DNA of 64,000 nucleotides. It comes from Rhynochetos jubatus (lineage: Eukaryota > Chordata > Aves > Eurypygiformes > Rhynochetidae). Under the pieces are notes generated by a model that saw only the letters and a list, made by a program, of their open reading frames with translations, ran no database searches and was not told where the DNA came from. Of the stretch, positions 1-13,932 are shown piece by piece. Position numbers and translations under genes: made by a program. The stretch covers positions 63,081,863-63,145,862 of the forward strand of contig CM050648.1 of the NCBI GenBank assembly GCA_027574665.1. The letters run 5' to 3'. Each line of letters starts with the position of its first letter. The stretch's first letter is position 1.

Positions 1-3000
1 ATTTTGGGGGGGTTGTTTTACTCCAAAATTGTATTAATTAGTTAATTAATTCCCGTTGTGAATCAGTGGGAAATGTGTCCATGTCCTGAAGGTGGCCATG
101 ATTTTGCTCTTAACTTCTGATCAGTCTTGTTCTGTGTGCCTCCACTGGAGGTGACAAAGCCATAGATACAAATAGCAGGGTTGTCATAGGAATGGAGTCC
201 TTGATCTGCTGGCCAAGTAAGGATTTGTAAAAGCTGATAGAGATAGCAGGTACTGGATTTCTGCAGTGCCAGAACAACCAGTCTTCTCAAATCCCTCATT
301 GCCCAAAGTCGGCTACATTGTCCGTGTGGCATTGCATGTTGCCTCATAGAAACGCCTAATAGTCTTTTAAATATGGATTTGAGTATCTAATTCAAGGCAT
401 TCATATTTGAAAATGTAGATCTTAAGGACTTCACAGCTAGCTCGAACTTTTCACTCATGCATCTCTGTCCTCAGAAGTGGGATTTTTCCTGGGATGAGTG
501 GTTAAAGTTATGGAGAGGGTTACTTTCAAAGCTGGGCTTTCTCGTGTTTGCTACACATTTAGGTGGTGCCTGAACTCTACAAACTGAATTACCCTCAAAC
601 CATCCCAACATATAAATCTCTAAATATTTTGGTTAAAAATACTTGATGTTGGTGTGAATGATTAAGAAAAAAGAAAAAGAGGAACAAAATTGCTTTGAGA
701 AAGAGCTATTGCAGTTACCCCTTAATTTTGTTGTTGTTGTAGGTAGCTAATTTTACATCCCAACCCCTTTTGGAGCTGTTATTTAAGTAAAACTTGGTGT
801 TACAAGCGCTTTTAATACAAGAGCTATTTGTACACAAATTGGAGGCAATCATGATGCAGCAGAGAACTTTTTATGCTGCATAGATTGTGTAACAAAATAG
901 TGCATTATCAGCATTGCATGCCTCAGCGAGGAATGTTTTGCTGGTTTAAATCTCATCGTTACGAGAATAATTTAATATCTAGGTACAAAGATTTTACCGG
1001 AAACTTTTTGAGCTAGGCTGCTGTCATCTGACTGAAAATGAAAACTTGTTCATGATAATTAGACAAGGGGGATTAATGGAAGGTCCACAATATATATACT
1101 GTTTAGATGCAACTCCAGAGATCTACCTGATCAGCTAGGACATGGCTGCATTCAGTATTGCTTGCTTACCATGGGACAGTCCCAGAAATAATTGGCAATC
1201 CATTGCCCTACTGCACTTAAACCCCATGTCTACAAACACGATGCAAAGCGAAGGTGGTTGCGGTTTCACAGACATGAAGCACATGGTGCGACAGACCCAT
1301 CTGTGCCAGCTTTAGGAAACAAAAGTGCCCAATTTTATCATCACTGCCTTTTGTTCTGCACAAGGCTGTTCACGCGGTGGTTTTATGAATGCTTGCTGGT
1401 AGAGTCTGTAAGCCTCGATTTATCTGCCTGCTTCCTCTCCTGTGCTGTCTGTTCCTGGTGACGCTGCTGGCTGCCCTGCCCCCACGGTTTCCTCTCCTTA
1501 CCTGGCCCTTCTCCCCAGACAAATCCAAGGTAGAACCTCCTAGCAATTTTCCAAGGTTCTGGGCTCAAAGACTAAACTAATTTGGTTTTGAATTGCAGAT
1601 CAAACATAAACTGCAAAGAAGCATTTAATCAGTTAGGAGAAGCAAGGGTATGGCTTGTTTAAGTCCCAGAATCCATAAACCTGTAATGATTTTATTATAT
1701 TGGTGTCAGTTTTCATTATTTTCATGAATGGGTATTCCCTGCTTAATGCGCGATATTTGCATCTGATGAACCAATGAGTTTAAACATGGTTTGTTTTAAT
1801 GCTTTGTGAATTTGCATTCAAATTCATCAGAAGTAATTCTATTTGAAATCACACAGGGCTAAACACAGTGGTTGTAAATCCATTTGAATTGAGATGCCAG
1901 AATCAGCCCATTAATCTACAAATCTACAATATAATTTTTGTATGGTTGGTGGGCTTTTGTTCGGTTTTCTCCTGAAGAGGCGGAGGGGATACCGAGTGCG
2001 CGTGTGGGAGGGAAGGCGTTGGGGGCGGTTGTGATAAATTGACCAAGAGGGAGTATATCTTTGTTATGGAAACGGGCCTCTGAAAGGAACATATGAAAGG
2101 CCAGAGACCACGGTTTGAGCGTGTCTGTCACTGCCACTTGAGGTAGTTGCATGAGGAGAGAGGAAGTCTCTCAGATAAGCAGGTTTCCTAATATTTAGGA
2201 CGATAGGGGTTGTCATCAGCACCTTCCATTCGCTCTGCAGAGTATCAAAGCTGATGTCGGGCTTGGAGCAGCGCTGTGGCCTCCCTTTAGTATTGTAAGT
2301 CCTGTTGCTTGGAGTCCACTCAGCTGGCTTGGATTTCTCTGTGGTCTCTTGTTAAAAAGCAGTGCAGCAATGTTCACCTCCCATGGAAACAGGGTCGTTT
2401 TGGGAAGGGGCGGTGGGGGTCTGTATTATAGCAAACAGTGCTCCGTCTCTTCATGGCTGCAGGAGAAATCTGTGCTCTCTGAGCCTAGAGAATGGTTTTA
2501 ATTTCTGTGTTCTTAAATAGACAGAATTGTCTGAAAGTAAGATGCTAGTTGAAGCTGATAGTTAGCAGACTTGAAGGTGTATAAATCACTGACTGAGAGT
2601 GCAAAAACATGCATGTATGAGAGGGATTACTCCGTGAGAAGAAAGGGTTATCAACAACGTTTTCCACACTACACATTCTTCTTGAACATTAACAATGAAG
2701 TTTTGGGATAAAACTCCTTTAAGAAACTACAAAAATGTACAGTTATACATAATGTACTTAAGCCTTTTAAAGGAATGTCTTTTTCATTTATTTGAATGGG
2801 TGACAATTCAAGATGGAATTCAGCTGACACTTCTGACATGTTCATACAGCTATTTTGCTTAGTTGGAATCAGTCTGAGAGATATAGGTGGCGGGGGGCAA
2901 AAGTGATTTTTGGCTGACTTTGTGACTGCCTTCCTCTGGGAACAACCAGTGCTGGTTTGGCCCTTGTAAAGCAGAAATCAAGAGTCTAAGCCCCTGTTTT

Positions 3001-3040
3001 GAATGTCATAGACTCGGGCTCACTGAGAGTCCAACTTAGA

Positions 3041-3090
3041 AAAGCGTTTAAGCCTATGCTTGGCATTAGTTATATGCTTAATTCCCAAAA
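3041..3090. repeat. Possible remnant of ancient sauropsid interspersed repeat
   Basis: The stretch contains a TTTAAGCCTATGCTT-like segment followed by a TATATGCTTAA-like segment. The spacing and wording resemble the CACTTAAGCATATGCTTAA core of an old repeat found widely in birds, turtles and crocodilians. The clearest copy of that family in the window is at 56789-56821. This copy is badly decayed, and a chance match is possible. Confidence 0.3.
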
Positions 3091-5387
3091 GTCCAACTAC
3101 AGGCCCCTTCTTACGCGCTTGCAAGAATTGTGATGATCCAGGAAGCCTACCGTCTGACATCTGTGAAATGAGCTGGTAGGCTTGAGTCTTTTTCATAATG
3201 AACTGGTTTCCATCTCATAAAATTCTGTAATTGCAGATGGTATCAGTGGACACCTATGACAATTTCAGCAGAGATTGCAGCCCGGCATTCCTCATTATAG
3301 GATACGTGGACAGTGAACTCCTCTCTGCTCATGAACATGGGGTTGATTCATTGACAGGGCATTATCAGGAAAATTGCAGTGATGTGACTCGTGCTTCACT
3401 GTGGGTAAATGGAGTACCTCAACTCTTGGAGTTGACAATAGGCTCTTCTAAGAAATGATAATGCTGTGATTAAGACGTAAAGCTGGGACTCAGTACACCT
3501 GGGAATTCTTGTGTGACCCTGACAACACGCATTTTGTTGTTTTTCACTTCTCTGCCTGAAAAGTTAGAATAACGCTTTTTCAGTTTATGGTCTTATTTAG
3601 TGATAAATGTATTACTAATTGTGAGCAATTCAGGAGATACAGTTTTAGAAGCACGCGGTTAGATAAATGCGATTAGATTTTAAATGTGTTCTGTTCAGTT
3701 TGCACTTGCATGTGCTTCTGCCTAGCGGTAGTGGAAAGCAGGCCAGTTTTATTTTGCTTCCTCATTCTGCACTGAAGAAATTAGCTTTAGGCCTAAAAAT
3801 CTTGCATAAAATTCACTCTATTGTGAAACGGACCCTAGAAAAATAACATGTGGAAGAAGAAATACATTGATTTTGGACTTCTTATAGCTTGTTCTTTTAG
3901 ACATGGATATAATTTTTGTTCTCTCTGTGTACATTTTCATATGTGTATTTTCTTTTTATAAAGAAAATAGTATCATTCAAATAGCTTTAGAGTCTTTATT
4001 TCAGTAGAAGCACCTGAATAATGTTTTAAGGGTACTTGGAGACACTCTGAAAGAAATAGTGAACCTCAACAGGTTTTGGAGCACTGGAACATAGACCAAA
4101 AGATATAGCTCTGAAAACTCTAAGCAAGCCCTACCTGGGACTCATAGCAGCTGTTTCAACCTGTGATGCCATGGGCTGCTCAGAAGCTCGTTAATCTGCA
4201 CGTCTTTGAAATGACAGACCACAGTGAGTCCTCCTGCGTTTGTCTGTTATGCGCCAGAAGTTGGGAAACTGTTAGTTCACTAAACTACGGCAGCTGGAAA
4301 AAGAGAAAGAAGTATTAAAAAAGTATGGTAGGTGAAATAAGAGCCCTTTAACGTAAGTGTCACCGGAAGCCGTTAGTTTCTCAGTGTTTTTGAAAACCAG
4401 CTCTTCCAGGTACCTAGCTCCAGGTGTCTGGGGTTGTTTCTGTTGGGGGTGTTACCCGGTCTCTGTCTTGTCGCGTATCACAAGCTGTACCACTTTCACA
4501 AAAACGATCGTAACTTCCTCTGAAATTTTGCCTGCCGCACTGAAGAATGTGAGCTGAGTTCCAGCAATAGTAGAAGTGTTTGGGGTCCACTTATGTTACC
4601 ACTAATGATGCTGTGGCAGGTCCTACCTAACAGCAGAATAAGAACTGCATTCACTGCACTGTGCATCACGCCACAGACCAGTATACTCAGAACCACCAAA
4701 ACCGTGTTTTTAAACCACTTGGCATCGTACAGTTAGCATGCTTTTAAGCATTATTTGGCTTCAGTTGTAGAAATATATATATATATAATAAATCTTCGGA
4801 CAAGTGCTTTCAGAATTAAGAGCTAAGTGGCATTTAAAATATATTAGAAAAATGTGATGACTAATAAAGTTTTAAAATATTTCCTCTTTTCCTAGTCTAA
4901 ATTGGGTCTCAGAAAGGGAAAAATAAGAAGAGCTAATGAAATGAGGTGACAGGGTGGCAGGGTTTGTTTACTAGTCCATATTTGACTAGGATTCCTGCTT
5001 CATATGATTGACAGTCATTGCAGATTCTTTGGCTTTGTAAGACTTAAGGTGCCATGGTCTTGGGTGAACTTTAGTTCAGAATGGAGTTGTTTACAAAAGT
5101 TAACCAAGCAGTTACTTCAGAATCGCATGCTACGTTTCACTGAACTGTTCTGGAATAGTATGGATTTGCAGTACAAATGGTGATGACTCAGGTTAAATCA
5201 TATTCTAACTACTGCGTAGTCAGTTTATTCCATCTGGGAGCTTCGTCACCCTGGCACCTGGAAGTGGACAAAGTAGCTGAATTGCCTTTCCATTGCTCAC
5301 CATGTCCAAATGTCTCTCTGCTGTATGGCCTGAATGTTCTAGTGTTTTGTCAAAATGAGAGTACGGTGATCCAAAAGGACAAAAGTT

Positions 5388-5390
<3 letters not shown>

Positions 5391-5419
<29 letters not shown>
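5391..5419 (+). repeat. Poly-C tract, 29 C
   Basis: This is an uninterrupted run of 29 cytosines in the ZNF407 intron, preceded by TTCTG and followed by AGCTTCAGC. Runs this long are unstable and are often miscounted by sequencers, so the exact length is uncertain. On the RNA strand it would be a C-rich tract of the kind bound by poly(C)-binding proteins; on DNA it could form an i-motif, with a G-quadruplex on the other strand. Neither role is shown here. Confidence 0.95.
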
Positions 5420-5420
<1 letters not shown>

Positions 5421-6690
5421 GCTTCAGCATTTGCAGAATACATAGTCAGAATACGTGCACTTAAACCTTCAGTATTCCCGTGAAGGTAGCCTTCTAATAG
5501 TTCTTGTTCCACTATTCTGAATATTCCTTAGTCAAGATCTCCCGGCTACAGAGATCAAGATGTAATTCTTTTGTGTTGTACCAGAGCAACGTGCAGCAGA
5601 CGTGCTTTTGAATGTGCAATTAAAAATTGCTTTGGCCTGTTTTCTTTCCCTGTTTTATATTTTCATAAACTCACATGAAATTTGATGAACAGTGTCATTC
5701 TCTAAATTTCTTCAGCGCTGCAGTTCTCAAGGGACTTCTCTCTCACTGAAAGTCATTTTTACATACTCACTTTCTCCACAAGTGCTATGATGCAGTAGCA
5801 CAAGTTGAATCTTGCATTGTTATTTTCGTATTTGCTTATGTTACATCCTAATTTTCTTTGTAATGATGTTAACACTTCCTCCCCATTTAGTATTAACTCC
5901 CTATGCCATCCCAAAGCTGTTGATTTCTACCCCCAGCTACCCAACAGTTTAGGTAGTGTTGTCGACAGAGTAATATGAAAATTATTCAGATCCTGAAGGC
6001 ACAACTTTGCAGTCGAGTGGAAGCAACTCGAGCTTCTGAGCACTTAGGTAGAGCTGCAGCGCGCAGCCGTTTACTGTGCGCTTCCCATGCAGCCCTGGCA
6101 CACGCACCATCTCAGCAATTCCTGCGTCCGTGGTGCTCAGCGATGGCTCAGAAAGCACCACCTCTGGTGTCTTCTGTCTTGTTTTATCTACGTGCAGCCT
6201 AGTGCCTTCTGACGCTGGAAGTGGAAGACAGCTCATTTAAGTACTACTGTATCAGTAGCACTGAAAATACATTTCTGTCAGCAGAAGGGTCAATTATATG
6301 AACAGCTCTTCCTTTGAAGGTGTGCTGGAAACATGCTGCTTCCATCTTTCACCAGAGGTGAATCATGAAAAGAAGAAATTGTCATAAACTCGACCTCTGA
6401 AAGTGGTATAAAAGAGTTACCCATCTCTCCAGCCTTTACTTCCCATCCCACGTCTCAGAACCAGCAGGTACCCCTGCTTCCCAGTTCTGGGGTAATCCTA
6501 GCATTACTGCTAAGCCTGTGACACTGAGCTGAAAAATCGTTTCCAACAGTCGTCATTTTGGGCATGATAAGCCTTGATGGTGTCAGTGCCCCGGGAGCAG
6601 TGAGGGACCCACCTATAAACGGCCCTACTCCCTCTTTCTCAGAAGCTGCTGGATCCCTCGCACTGAGACTGACTGTAGAGGTGGGAAATC

Positions 6691-6698
6691 TGACGTCA
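6691..6698. promoter_or_regulatory. Perfect CRE palindrome TGACGTCA (intronic)
   Basis: The consensus binding site of CREB/ATF dimers is present exactly, in the ZNF407 intron. The local sequence is not a CpG island, so a surviving central CpG is mildly notable. Whether it is bound is unknown. Two further exact copies are at 42528-42535 and 50318-50325. Confidence 0.4.
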
Positions 6699-9600
6699 GA
6701 AGCTTGAGAACTGCCTTCATAACAACTTCACCTTCATCTTATGCCACGTACGAGTTTGGGGACAGCTCTACTGGTGGTTGATCGTATGTCGTGGTTACAC
6801 GTGTAAGGCTGGAGCATCTGTAATCAGTGGGTTTTTTCAGAGCACAGATTGGCATGACCTACAGCTTTCAGACTAAATGGTCGTAGCGCTCCTTTCCACC
6901 TGTAGATCCACTGCAAAAATATATAAATATTGTTAGCCACTGACGATACATTTGATACTATAAAAGCAAAGAAATAGCTCTTTCTCCACTGAAAACCTGT
7001 ACACGTTAAAACCATAAAACCCCCTTCCCTTGTTTTCAGCTGAAACTGGCTGTAATGCTTTTTCTTTCACGGTACCAGTCCCTGCCGTGTGACCGACGGA
7101 TGTCACTCCTCCAGTTTTCTTTCCTGTGTTCCCAAGCAAGCGAGAGACCAAAAAAAAAAAAAAATAAAAATCAACTGTATGTCAGTGCCCAGATAAAAAG
7201 CTGGGAAATTAAGCGACGAAGCTCGCCCTTTTTAGCAAAATCAACTGATCTCACATTGGCCCGGCATAGCTCCTTCTTCCTGACAGTTTATTGCTTCTGA
7301 TCGTATGAATCAGGGCTCATTCCAGTAAGATTTTGATGAAGTCTGCAAAAGAGAGTACACTCATCTCCTCCGATGCTTTGGATATTGAAACAGAACATTT
7401 TTTTCTGATAAGATAGTGCATTAATTGCTTTAGTTAATAGATGAGCGTTAGCTTTTGATATAAGCCGTCCCACAGACTCCTGACACCTCGCACGCTCTGA
7501 AGTCCTGTCCTTGAAGTTACTACAGTGCACAATGACAGAACTTACGCTGATGTTTTGTTAGTGTTTACTAGCAACGTCTTGGCAGAGGGTGACCTCTAGT
7601 ACTGCCTCTAAACATTTTCAATTTACAGACTCCAGAATTTTTGCTGCCTTTGCCTCTCATTCTTTTGAAGAGGTCAGCCCTTTACGAATTCGCCACAAGA
7701 AAGAAGTTCAGAATACCCTATACACCTCAGCAGCCTAATAGGAATATAGCCACAGTGAACGCGCAACATACAGTTCGTTTTAATATTTATAGAAGAAATT
7801 CACATTGGTTTAAGTGTACACAAGCAGCTGCTGTCATTTGGCTATGAGCAGATGTTAGACCTCCGAAAGCTTCACTGATAATTAAAATACTAACAGTTAG
7901 TGGTTTACCCCAGCTGCAGGTTCTGTTTACTGTAAATTTGATTTTAATGGTGCCTCTGTGTAGTTATTGAATAGAGGTTTGTTTTCCACTATACATACAA
8001 AAGTGTCGACAATGAAGACAAATGGTTATTTCCTGTAATTTACTCTGGAAAGATATGAATATACACTGTAACGTAGTTGAATTTATAAATGAAATACAGC
8101 TATGACTATCACATTGGAAATGGTAGTTTCTGCTATGGTAACTAACAAAAAGAACTAGGGGAACTTACTATTTCTAATTATTGCCAAGCATTCCCGCTAA
8201 AAACTGCTGTGCTTTTCAAACGGGTCGAGACGTGCCCTCGAGCAAAGAACAGGTGCTCCTTTTTACTGAATGGGTGCATAAATCAGAATAAATAAATACA
8301 GGAAATCACGATACTCGTGGTTGACAGGTATGCAGAAGAATATAATTCCTGCTTGATCATTTCATAACACGATGTTTTATTTTAGGTATCCCTTACAAGT
8401 GTCTATTCTCTTTAGTGCATATAGGTATATCAAACGATAGGGAGGGCTAGCCACTTTCAGAATTGTTAATCCCAAGGGCCTGATTATGCAAACACAATGC
8501 ATAATGCAAGCTACCATGTTTAGTCCCTTTGAGACTATTGAGGCTAACTATGGCAGTAAGCAGTACTCTTGATAAATAAATGTTTATAAGGCCAGGATCT
8601 AAATGTATATATTCTTGAAAAACAAAAACTCTTGCTGAGATAATAATGACAAAAAGGGGTTTTGCTTTTTGTGACAAAACAGTTACTGTCTGGGACTGGA
8701 CCAGTTTCAGAAATCCAGATCGTTTTCCTCATGAGCAGAGCTCGTGGGGCTTTTTTCCCTGATTTTCTCATAGTAACGTTCATACTGTTTTTCGTATTAT
8801 CTTATATGTTCTGTCTGCCAAGGAAACAGAAATCTCCAGGCTGCCCAAGCACGACCAGTACATCTTGAAATTGGGATTCTGATTTAGAAGTGCTTAAAAT
8901 TCATTTTCCAGTTGCGCTGCAGGGGATAAAACAGAGGAAGTGCATCCGTGTAGCATCGGTGTCTGCTGTTCCCAAACTGAGGGCCAGAGTAGCCTTTGAA
9001 GCTGGACTGCCAAGCAATGTCCGGGCTGGCTGTCCTCAGCTCCAGCTGCTAAATTGCACTGGAAGAGCTAGCTAAAATACTCCAAATACACTCCTAACGC
9101 TGCTTGCCCACGTAGGTAATGGCTGTGTGTGCCACAATGAGGTTTTTGCTCACACGTAGGAGTTGAGAAGACAAGCCTGCACGGTGGCAAGCAGGTAGAG
9201 AAGAAAGTCTACAAGACAGTCGGTTACTGTGCAGGTCGGGCAGTTGTAAAGTCTGCGCGTTAAGACTGTACGTTTGCCACGATCGGTGGGAGTTGCAGTA
9301 TGTATATTTTTTATTTGCATGGCTTCTGCAACACTGGGCTCTGTAGTGTTCATTTTTGACCCTGAGTGCAGGAAAAGAGTAGCTGAAATTTTTCACAGAG
9401 AAGGCCTTTTCCCAAAGGTTAATTGGACACTGGAGGGAAACGAAAGCAAACCAAACAAACTATCTAAACACCCTAACTGAATGGCTCAGCTATTTATTTT
9501 GGTGGTTGTTTTTTCTTCCGTTTCTTGTTGTTAGTGTTGTCGTAGTCCTCTAAGGTGTGGGAGGTAAAAATAACAAGCAGGAAATTTCAGTCTGTTGTTC

Positions 9601-10398
9601 AAAAGAAAAAAAAAATCTCACAAATATTGCCTTTTACATTTTAAGGAAGCTAAAAGGACATCTGCTGCTTTGTTTAAGATACCTGAAAGGTTAAAACCTC
9701 ATACTTTATTCAAGCAATTCTTAGAAACCTTGAAGTTTGTAAACATGATTGAGTGGTTAAGGACAAAACTGAAAGCCAAGGTTGTTTTAAGTTTCAGCAT
9801 TAAAACATGACATTACTGAATTTTGAAATATAAAATGAACTATGAACATTATTTGGGAATTGGTTTTGTTGTTTAATTTTCTTTTCACAGTAATAATATA
9901 CTGAAAGGAAAAAAAAAATAACCTTGCTGCACTGGTATCTCTTGAGATTTACATACTTTGTGTCAATGCTGGATTTTTTTCAGGCCTCCTGGGGAGCTGG
10001 TTAAGTCCCCTATAGGTATACTTATTTGTACTGCTTTACAAATACTTGCTGCCTTTGTGGACATAACAGTTCTGTCAGAGACATTTTGCGTTGCTGATTT
10101 ATTTCACTTCTAGGTTTGACCCATCCTATTTTCTTTCCTTCAGCAGAAGACATGATTGAGCCTTCACAACCTCTTATTTAGTGGCTTAACTAGCTGGTTT
10201 AGAAAATGCTGGCCCACGCATTGCTTGCACGTAAAAACCTTACAAATGAGAAAGAATAATTTCTCTACGGTTAAGGATCAGAGATCTGAAAAATGTGGCT
10301 TATTATTATGGCCTCCAAAAATCAAGGAAATCCCAAAGTTATGACATTATGCCACCGTTCTTAGACTGCACCTAATTAGAGATCATTACTAAAATGAT

Positions 10399-10419
10399 GG
10401 GGGGGGGGGGGGGGGGGGG
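10399..10419 (+). repeat. Poly-G tract, 21 G
   Basis: This is an uninterrupted run of 21 guanines followed by a purine-rich AAGGAAAGAAAAAAGAG segment. In the intron transcript it would be a G-rich segment able to form quadruplex structures. Its length is likely to vary and may be affected by sequencing error. Confidence 0.95.
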
Positions 10420-13285
10420 AAGGAAAGAAAAAAGAGCAGAAACTTGGAGCTTGATCAAGGCCTACGTTATTTCTTTATGAATTTGAATGATGGACTTACC
10501 GTACCATTCGAAGTACTGTACTGCCATGTAGACAGTTAACTTGTAAAATAAAAAAAAAATCAGTTGCTTATTCAAGGGTTGGTCAATATAAGTTGAATTT
10601 TCTATATCTTACAAATTCCTTGAAGGTTGTATATAATTGAAGAAAAAGTATGTTTCTTTGCATTCGCATTATTTAATATTCATTGCCTTTTAGTAGATAC
10701 CAAATATTTGTATGTCAATAAATAACATACCTAATCACCAAAGTATGAAAAATTAAGTGTTGCTGAATAGAGGCCTATAAATCAGGCCTCCTAGAACTTT
10801 TGCAGAAAAGGAAAAATAGCTGGTTTAAGCTTGCTGTGTAAATGCAGATCATTTCCGTCGTCGTAATGGATTATTTCATTTATGACTTACTGCTTTGTCC
10901 TAAAGGTGCTCCCTGTGAAGGATGTCCTCAGCCTAGCCTCACCATGCACAACCGCTTGCTACAACTTTAGGGGAAGGGTTAGAATTCTAAAGAGGCGGCT
11001 GGCTGCGAGCAAAGTGGTGCTTTACATATAATATTAGCCCAGACTTTCCTAACGCATTACGCATTTCTTTCTGAGACAAGTCTCCTTAATGCCATCTTTA
11101 TCTGCTACACGATGCATGAAATCTACTTTCTGTTTTAGAACCGCGGCTGACCCCCGACCCCGCGAGTGGCTCCGCAATGTGACCTTTCTATTGTCATCAG
11201 CTTTCATTCTCCTGAAAATTCTATGAATTTTTATTACAAGTTTTTTTAAACCAAGCTGAGGCTTCAACAAATTACTTGACACAGATGAGATGAAGTTGTT
11301 GAAGTAGTGTTAGATAAGTTTTACAGCCAGCATGTGTGCTGCTGAACAGTACAAAGCCAGTGTCCTACAATGTCATACACCAGTAACTGCTGAGCCTACT
11401 ATTGGATAAATACATCATTTTATGGAACATTGATTGTTCTATAAACCCAATGGAGTATTATGCTCTATGATCAAACCATTTAGATTGTGTGTAGAGCACA
11501 GAAAATGCCATATTCAGGATGGTACTAAAAGTGCCATTTGTGTATTTTATGGATGTCATTACGGGGGAAACTTCTCTCTGTAGGCCCTGTTTACTGCAAA
11601 ATTTTTTAGTCTGTAATGACATTTTTCATTCACAACGTATGCCTTCAAGAGAGGGGGCCCTTGTTTTATTTGTTTCATTCGAGTTTACTGCACAAATCCT
11701 GTACGTTTTAATTAAATGTAAGCTTAACAAAAGAATAAGGTATTTATTCTGTGGGGAACAAATGATGACAGTAACAAAAGAATAAAACAGACACACAAAA
11801 AAAAGTCAGGTATTGAGGAAAAGAGAGGGAAAAAGGTACTAAGCCCTACTTGTAGTTTCCCAGAAGCACAGTGAACATCAAAGCATTTCTTTTAGCCCTA
11901 TTTCGGGAGTTTGTGGTCTCCAAGAATTAAAATAACCTGCGAATATGGATTTAATGTCTAAAAAATCCTGACATTTTCAAACAAAAAACTAACAGTCGCT
12001 CAGGACTCCAACTGATAAATAATGGCTCTGCTGAAATGACAGGCTCCTTGGAATGAAACCAATTCTGTGATCACTGCACCCCTAGATATGAAACACCTCC
12101 TTACAAATTGTCTGAATATGAGCTCTCCTATCATTATATTTTGTCATTTTAATGCCTATTTGTGTATCTTTTTAATTTGCAATGACACGCAATCAGCAAC
12201 AAGTCCACTTTTCCTGATATTAATGCGGGCTTGTATTGCAGCTTGTGTTTGCCGTGTCAGCCAACACTTACCCCTTCCCTTTGCCCGTTTTTAAGAGGGG
12301 GCGAGAGGCAGGCTGGATTTAGCAGGACGACATGATTTGTTGCTACGTACAGTCCAATAATGTGACATGTTCCTTAAATACATAAAAATTCCTACAAATG
12401 TTGTGTTGGATAGCAGTGCTCCATTGTAGAAACGCACTGTTCTAAAGTCGAAATAGCAGCTAAGCCTCAAAATATGTTGTTTTCTAAATATCTTCCCTAC
12501 TTGGCTTTTCACTGTTAAAACAAAAGAAAACCAGTAAAATCTGTGATTCATATTTACCATGAAAAATCACTAAAATTAAAGTTGATGTTCCCAGTAAATT
12601 CTTGGTCATAGTCCAGTTAAAATTTAAAGTTACAGTAGATTCACATTAGTTTAAATGACACTTGAACTTCCACACAGCTCAACATTAATTCATTATAGTT
12701 GAAATGGAGGAATCTTCAGTGGGTGAATCTTTTACAATCTGATTGAGGCTGTTACATTTTATAGGAGCCATTTTTCAAAGCAGTACTGACAGCACTCGAA
12801 GTTATTAAATTGCTGAATCAAAAGATGGACCTGCAATCGCATTTATGAACTGTGATGGAATAGCTGGGGTTGCACTGAGCTGAGGTTAAGATGTTGGTGT
12901 AGTTAAGCTCCATCACACCCCTTAGTGACAGCAGTATTTACCCATGTAGTTTACTTTAATGGTCAGGAAGTGGCTTAACTCACCTCTGGATTCAAATAGA
13001 TTAAGTAAGCAGTCAGAATGGCATAATTACCAGTGCTGCGAGGGATTCACCGGATAGCTCTTCACCCAGGAGACTTCCCATTCAATTGCACGGTAAAGAC
13101 TGGAGTTGCATAGATTCCCAGGTACAGCATTTATTTGAGGAGATGAAAACAGGATGAATCTCCTTTCCCTTTCCCAGACCGGAGCTTCTCCTCAACGCAG
13201 CAATGCTCTGTCCCCTGCATAAATTACCGTGATCTTAGGGGAAAGATGTTATGATTTTTGCTGTGCGCGCTTGAAAATTATGATC

Positions 13286-13350
13286 GTAGAGTTATTTTGA
13301 TTTCGAAATCCAGTGAAAAATGCATGATTTGTAGAGTTATTTTGATTTCG
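13286..13350 (+). repeat. Spaced direct repeat of a 20-mer
   Basis: The 20-base word GTAGAGTTATTTTGATTTCG occurs at 13286-13305 and again, identically, at 13331-13350, 45 bases apart. The bases before each copy (ATGATC and ATGATTT) are also similar, so the duplicated unit is probably longer than the exact core. This looks like a local tandem duplication that has partly diverged. No function is evident. Confidence 0.85.
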
Positions 13351-13832
13351 TGCCACATCACTGCCAGGCTCCTCTTTTATCATGTCAACAAAGCAAGATT
13401 CCTGAGAGAATTAATTACTTCTACTCTATTATAAAATGTGGAGGAGCTAAGATAATTGTCATTTTATGTTGATTTCCCCTTCCTATTTTTCCGCTCTTTG
13501 GGGGGTCTTGTGAATGTCAGTGCCTACAGAGAGCACAAGAAAAGTGGGGATAAGAACCAGTCGTACCTCAGTGAGCTTACTCCTCGCTTATGCCTGACAA
13601 AATGTACTTCAGCTGCATGTGCCAGATTTATCATGCAGCACCCCTTGGAAACACTGTAATGGTTTAAAACTGGTGATTTTCTTTTCCAAAGATAACCTAC
13701 CTTGCAAACTAAGATGGAGAAAGCTGTATAGCGTCGGTTTAGACTCGTGAAGGTGATCTGCGGCCTTTCAGCTCACCAAATTACTTCTTGTTCTTCACAG
13801 TACAGTTCTCCACCAGAAGCTTTGTCATAGAA

Positions 13833-13881
13833 GGATGGATGGATGGATGGATGGATGGATGGATGGATGGATGGATGGATG

Positions 13882-13932
<51 letters not shown>
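13833..13932 (+). repeat. Compound tetranucleotide microsatellite (GGAT)13(AGAT)12
   Basis: Thirteen GGAT units (13833-13884) switch without interruption to twelve AGAT units (13885-13932). The two motifs differ by one base, so the array probably arose by a point change in one unit followed by slippage expansion of each half. It lies in the ZNF407 intron about 1.6 kb before the terminal exon and is likely to be polymorphic. Confidence 0.95.

Noticed and set aside
3231..3458. 75-codon + strand frame after an acceptor-like TCTGTAATTGCAG
   Set aside because: No C2H2 pattern is present, I see no donor in phase with the terminal exon, and I recognise no similarity to ZNF407.
9274..9480. Frame with a hydrophobic segment followed by a charged tail
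   Set aside because: It begins at a TTG rather than an ATG, is only 68 codons, lies in an intron and is overlapped by an equally open minus-strand frame.
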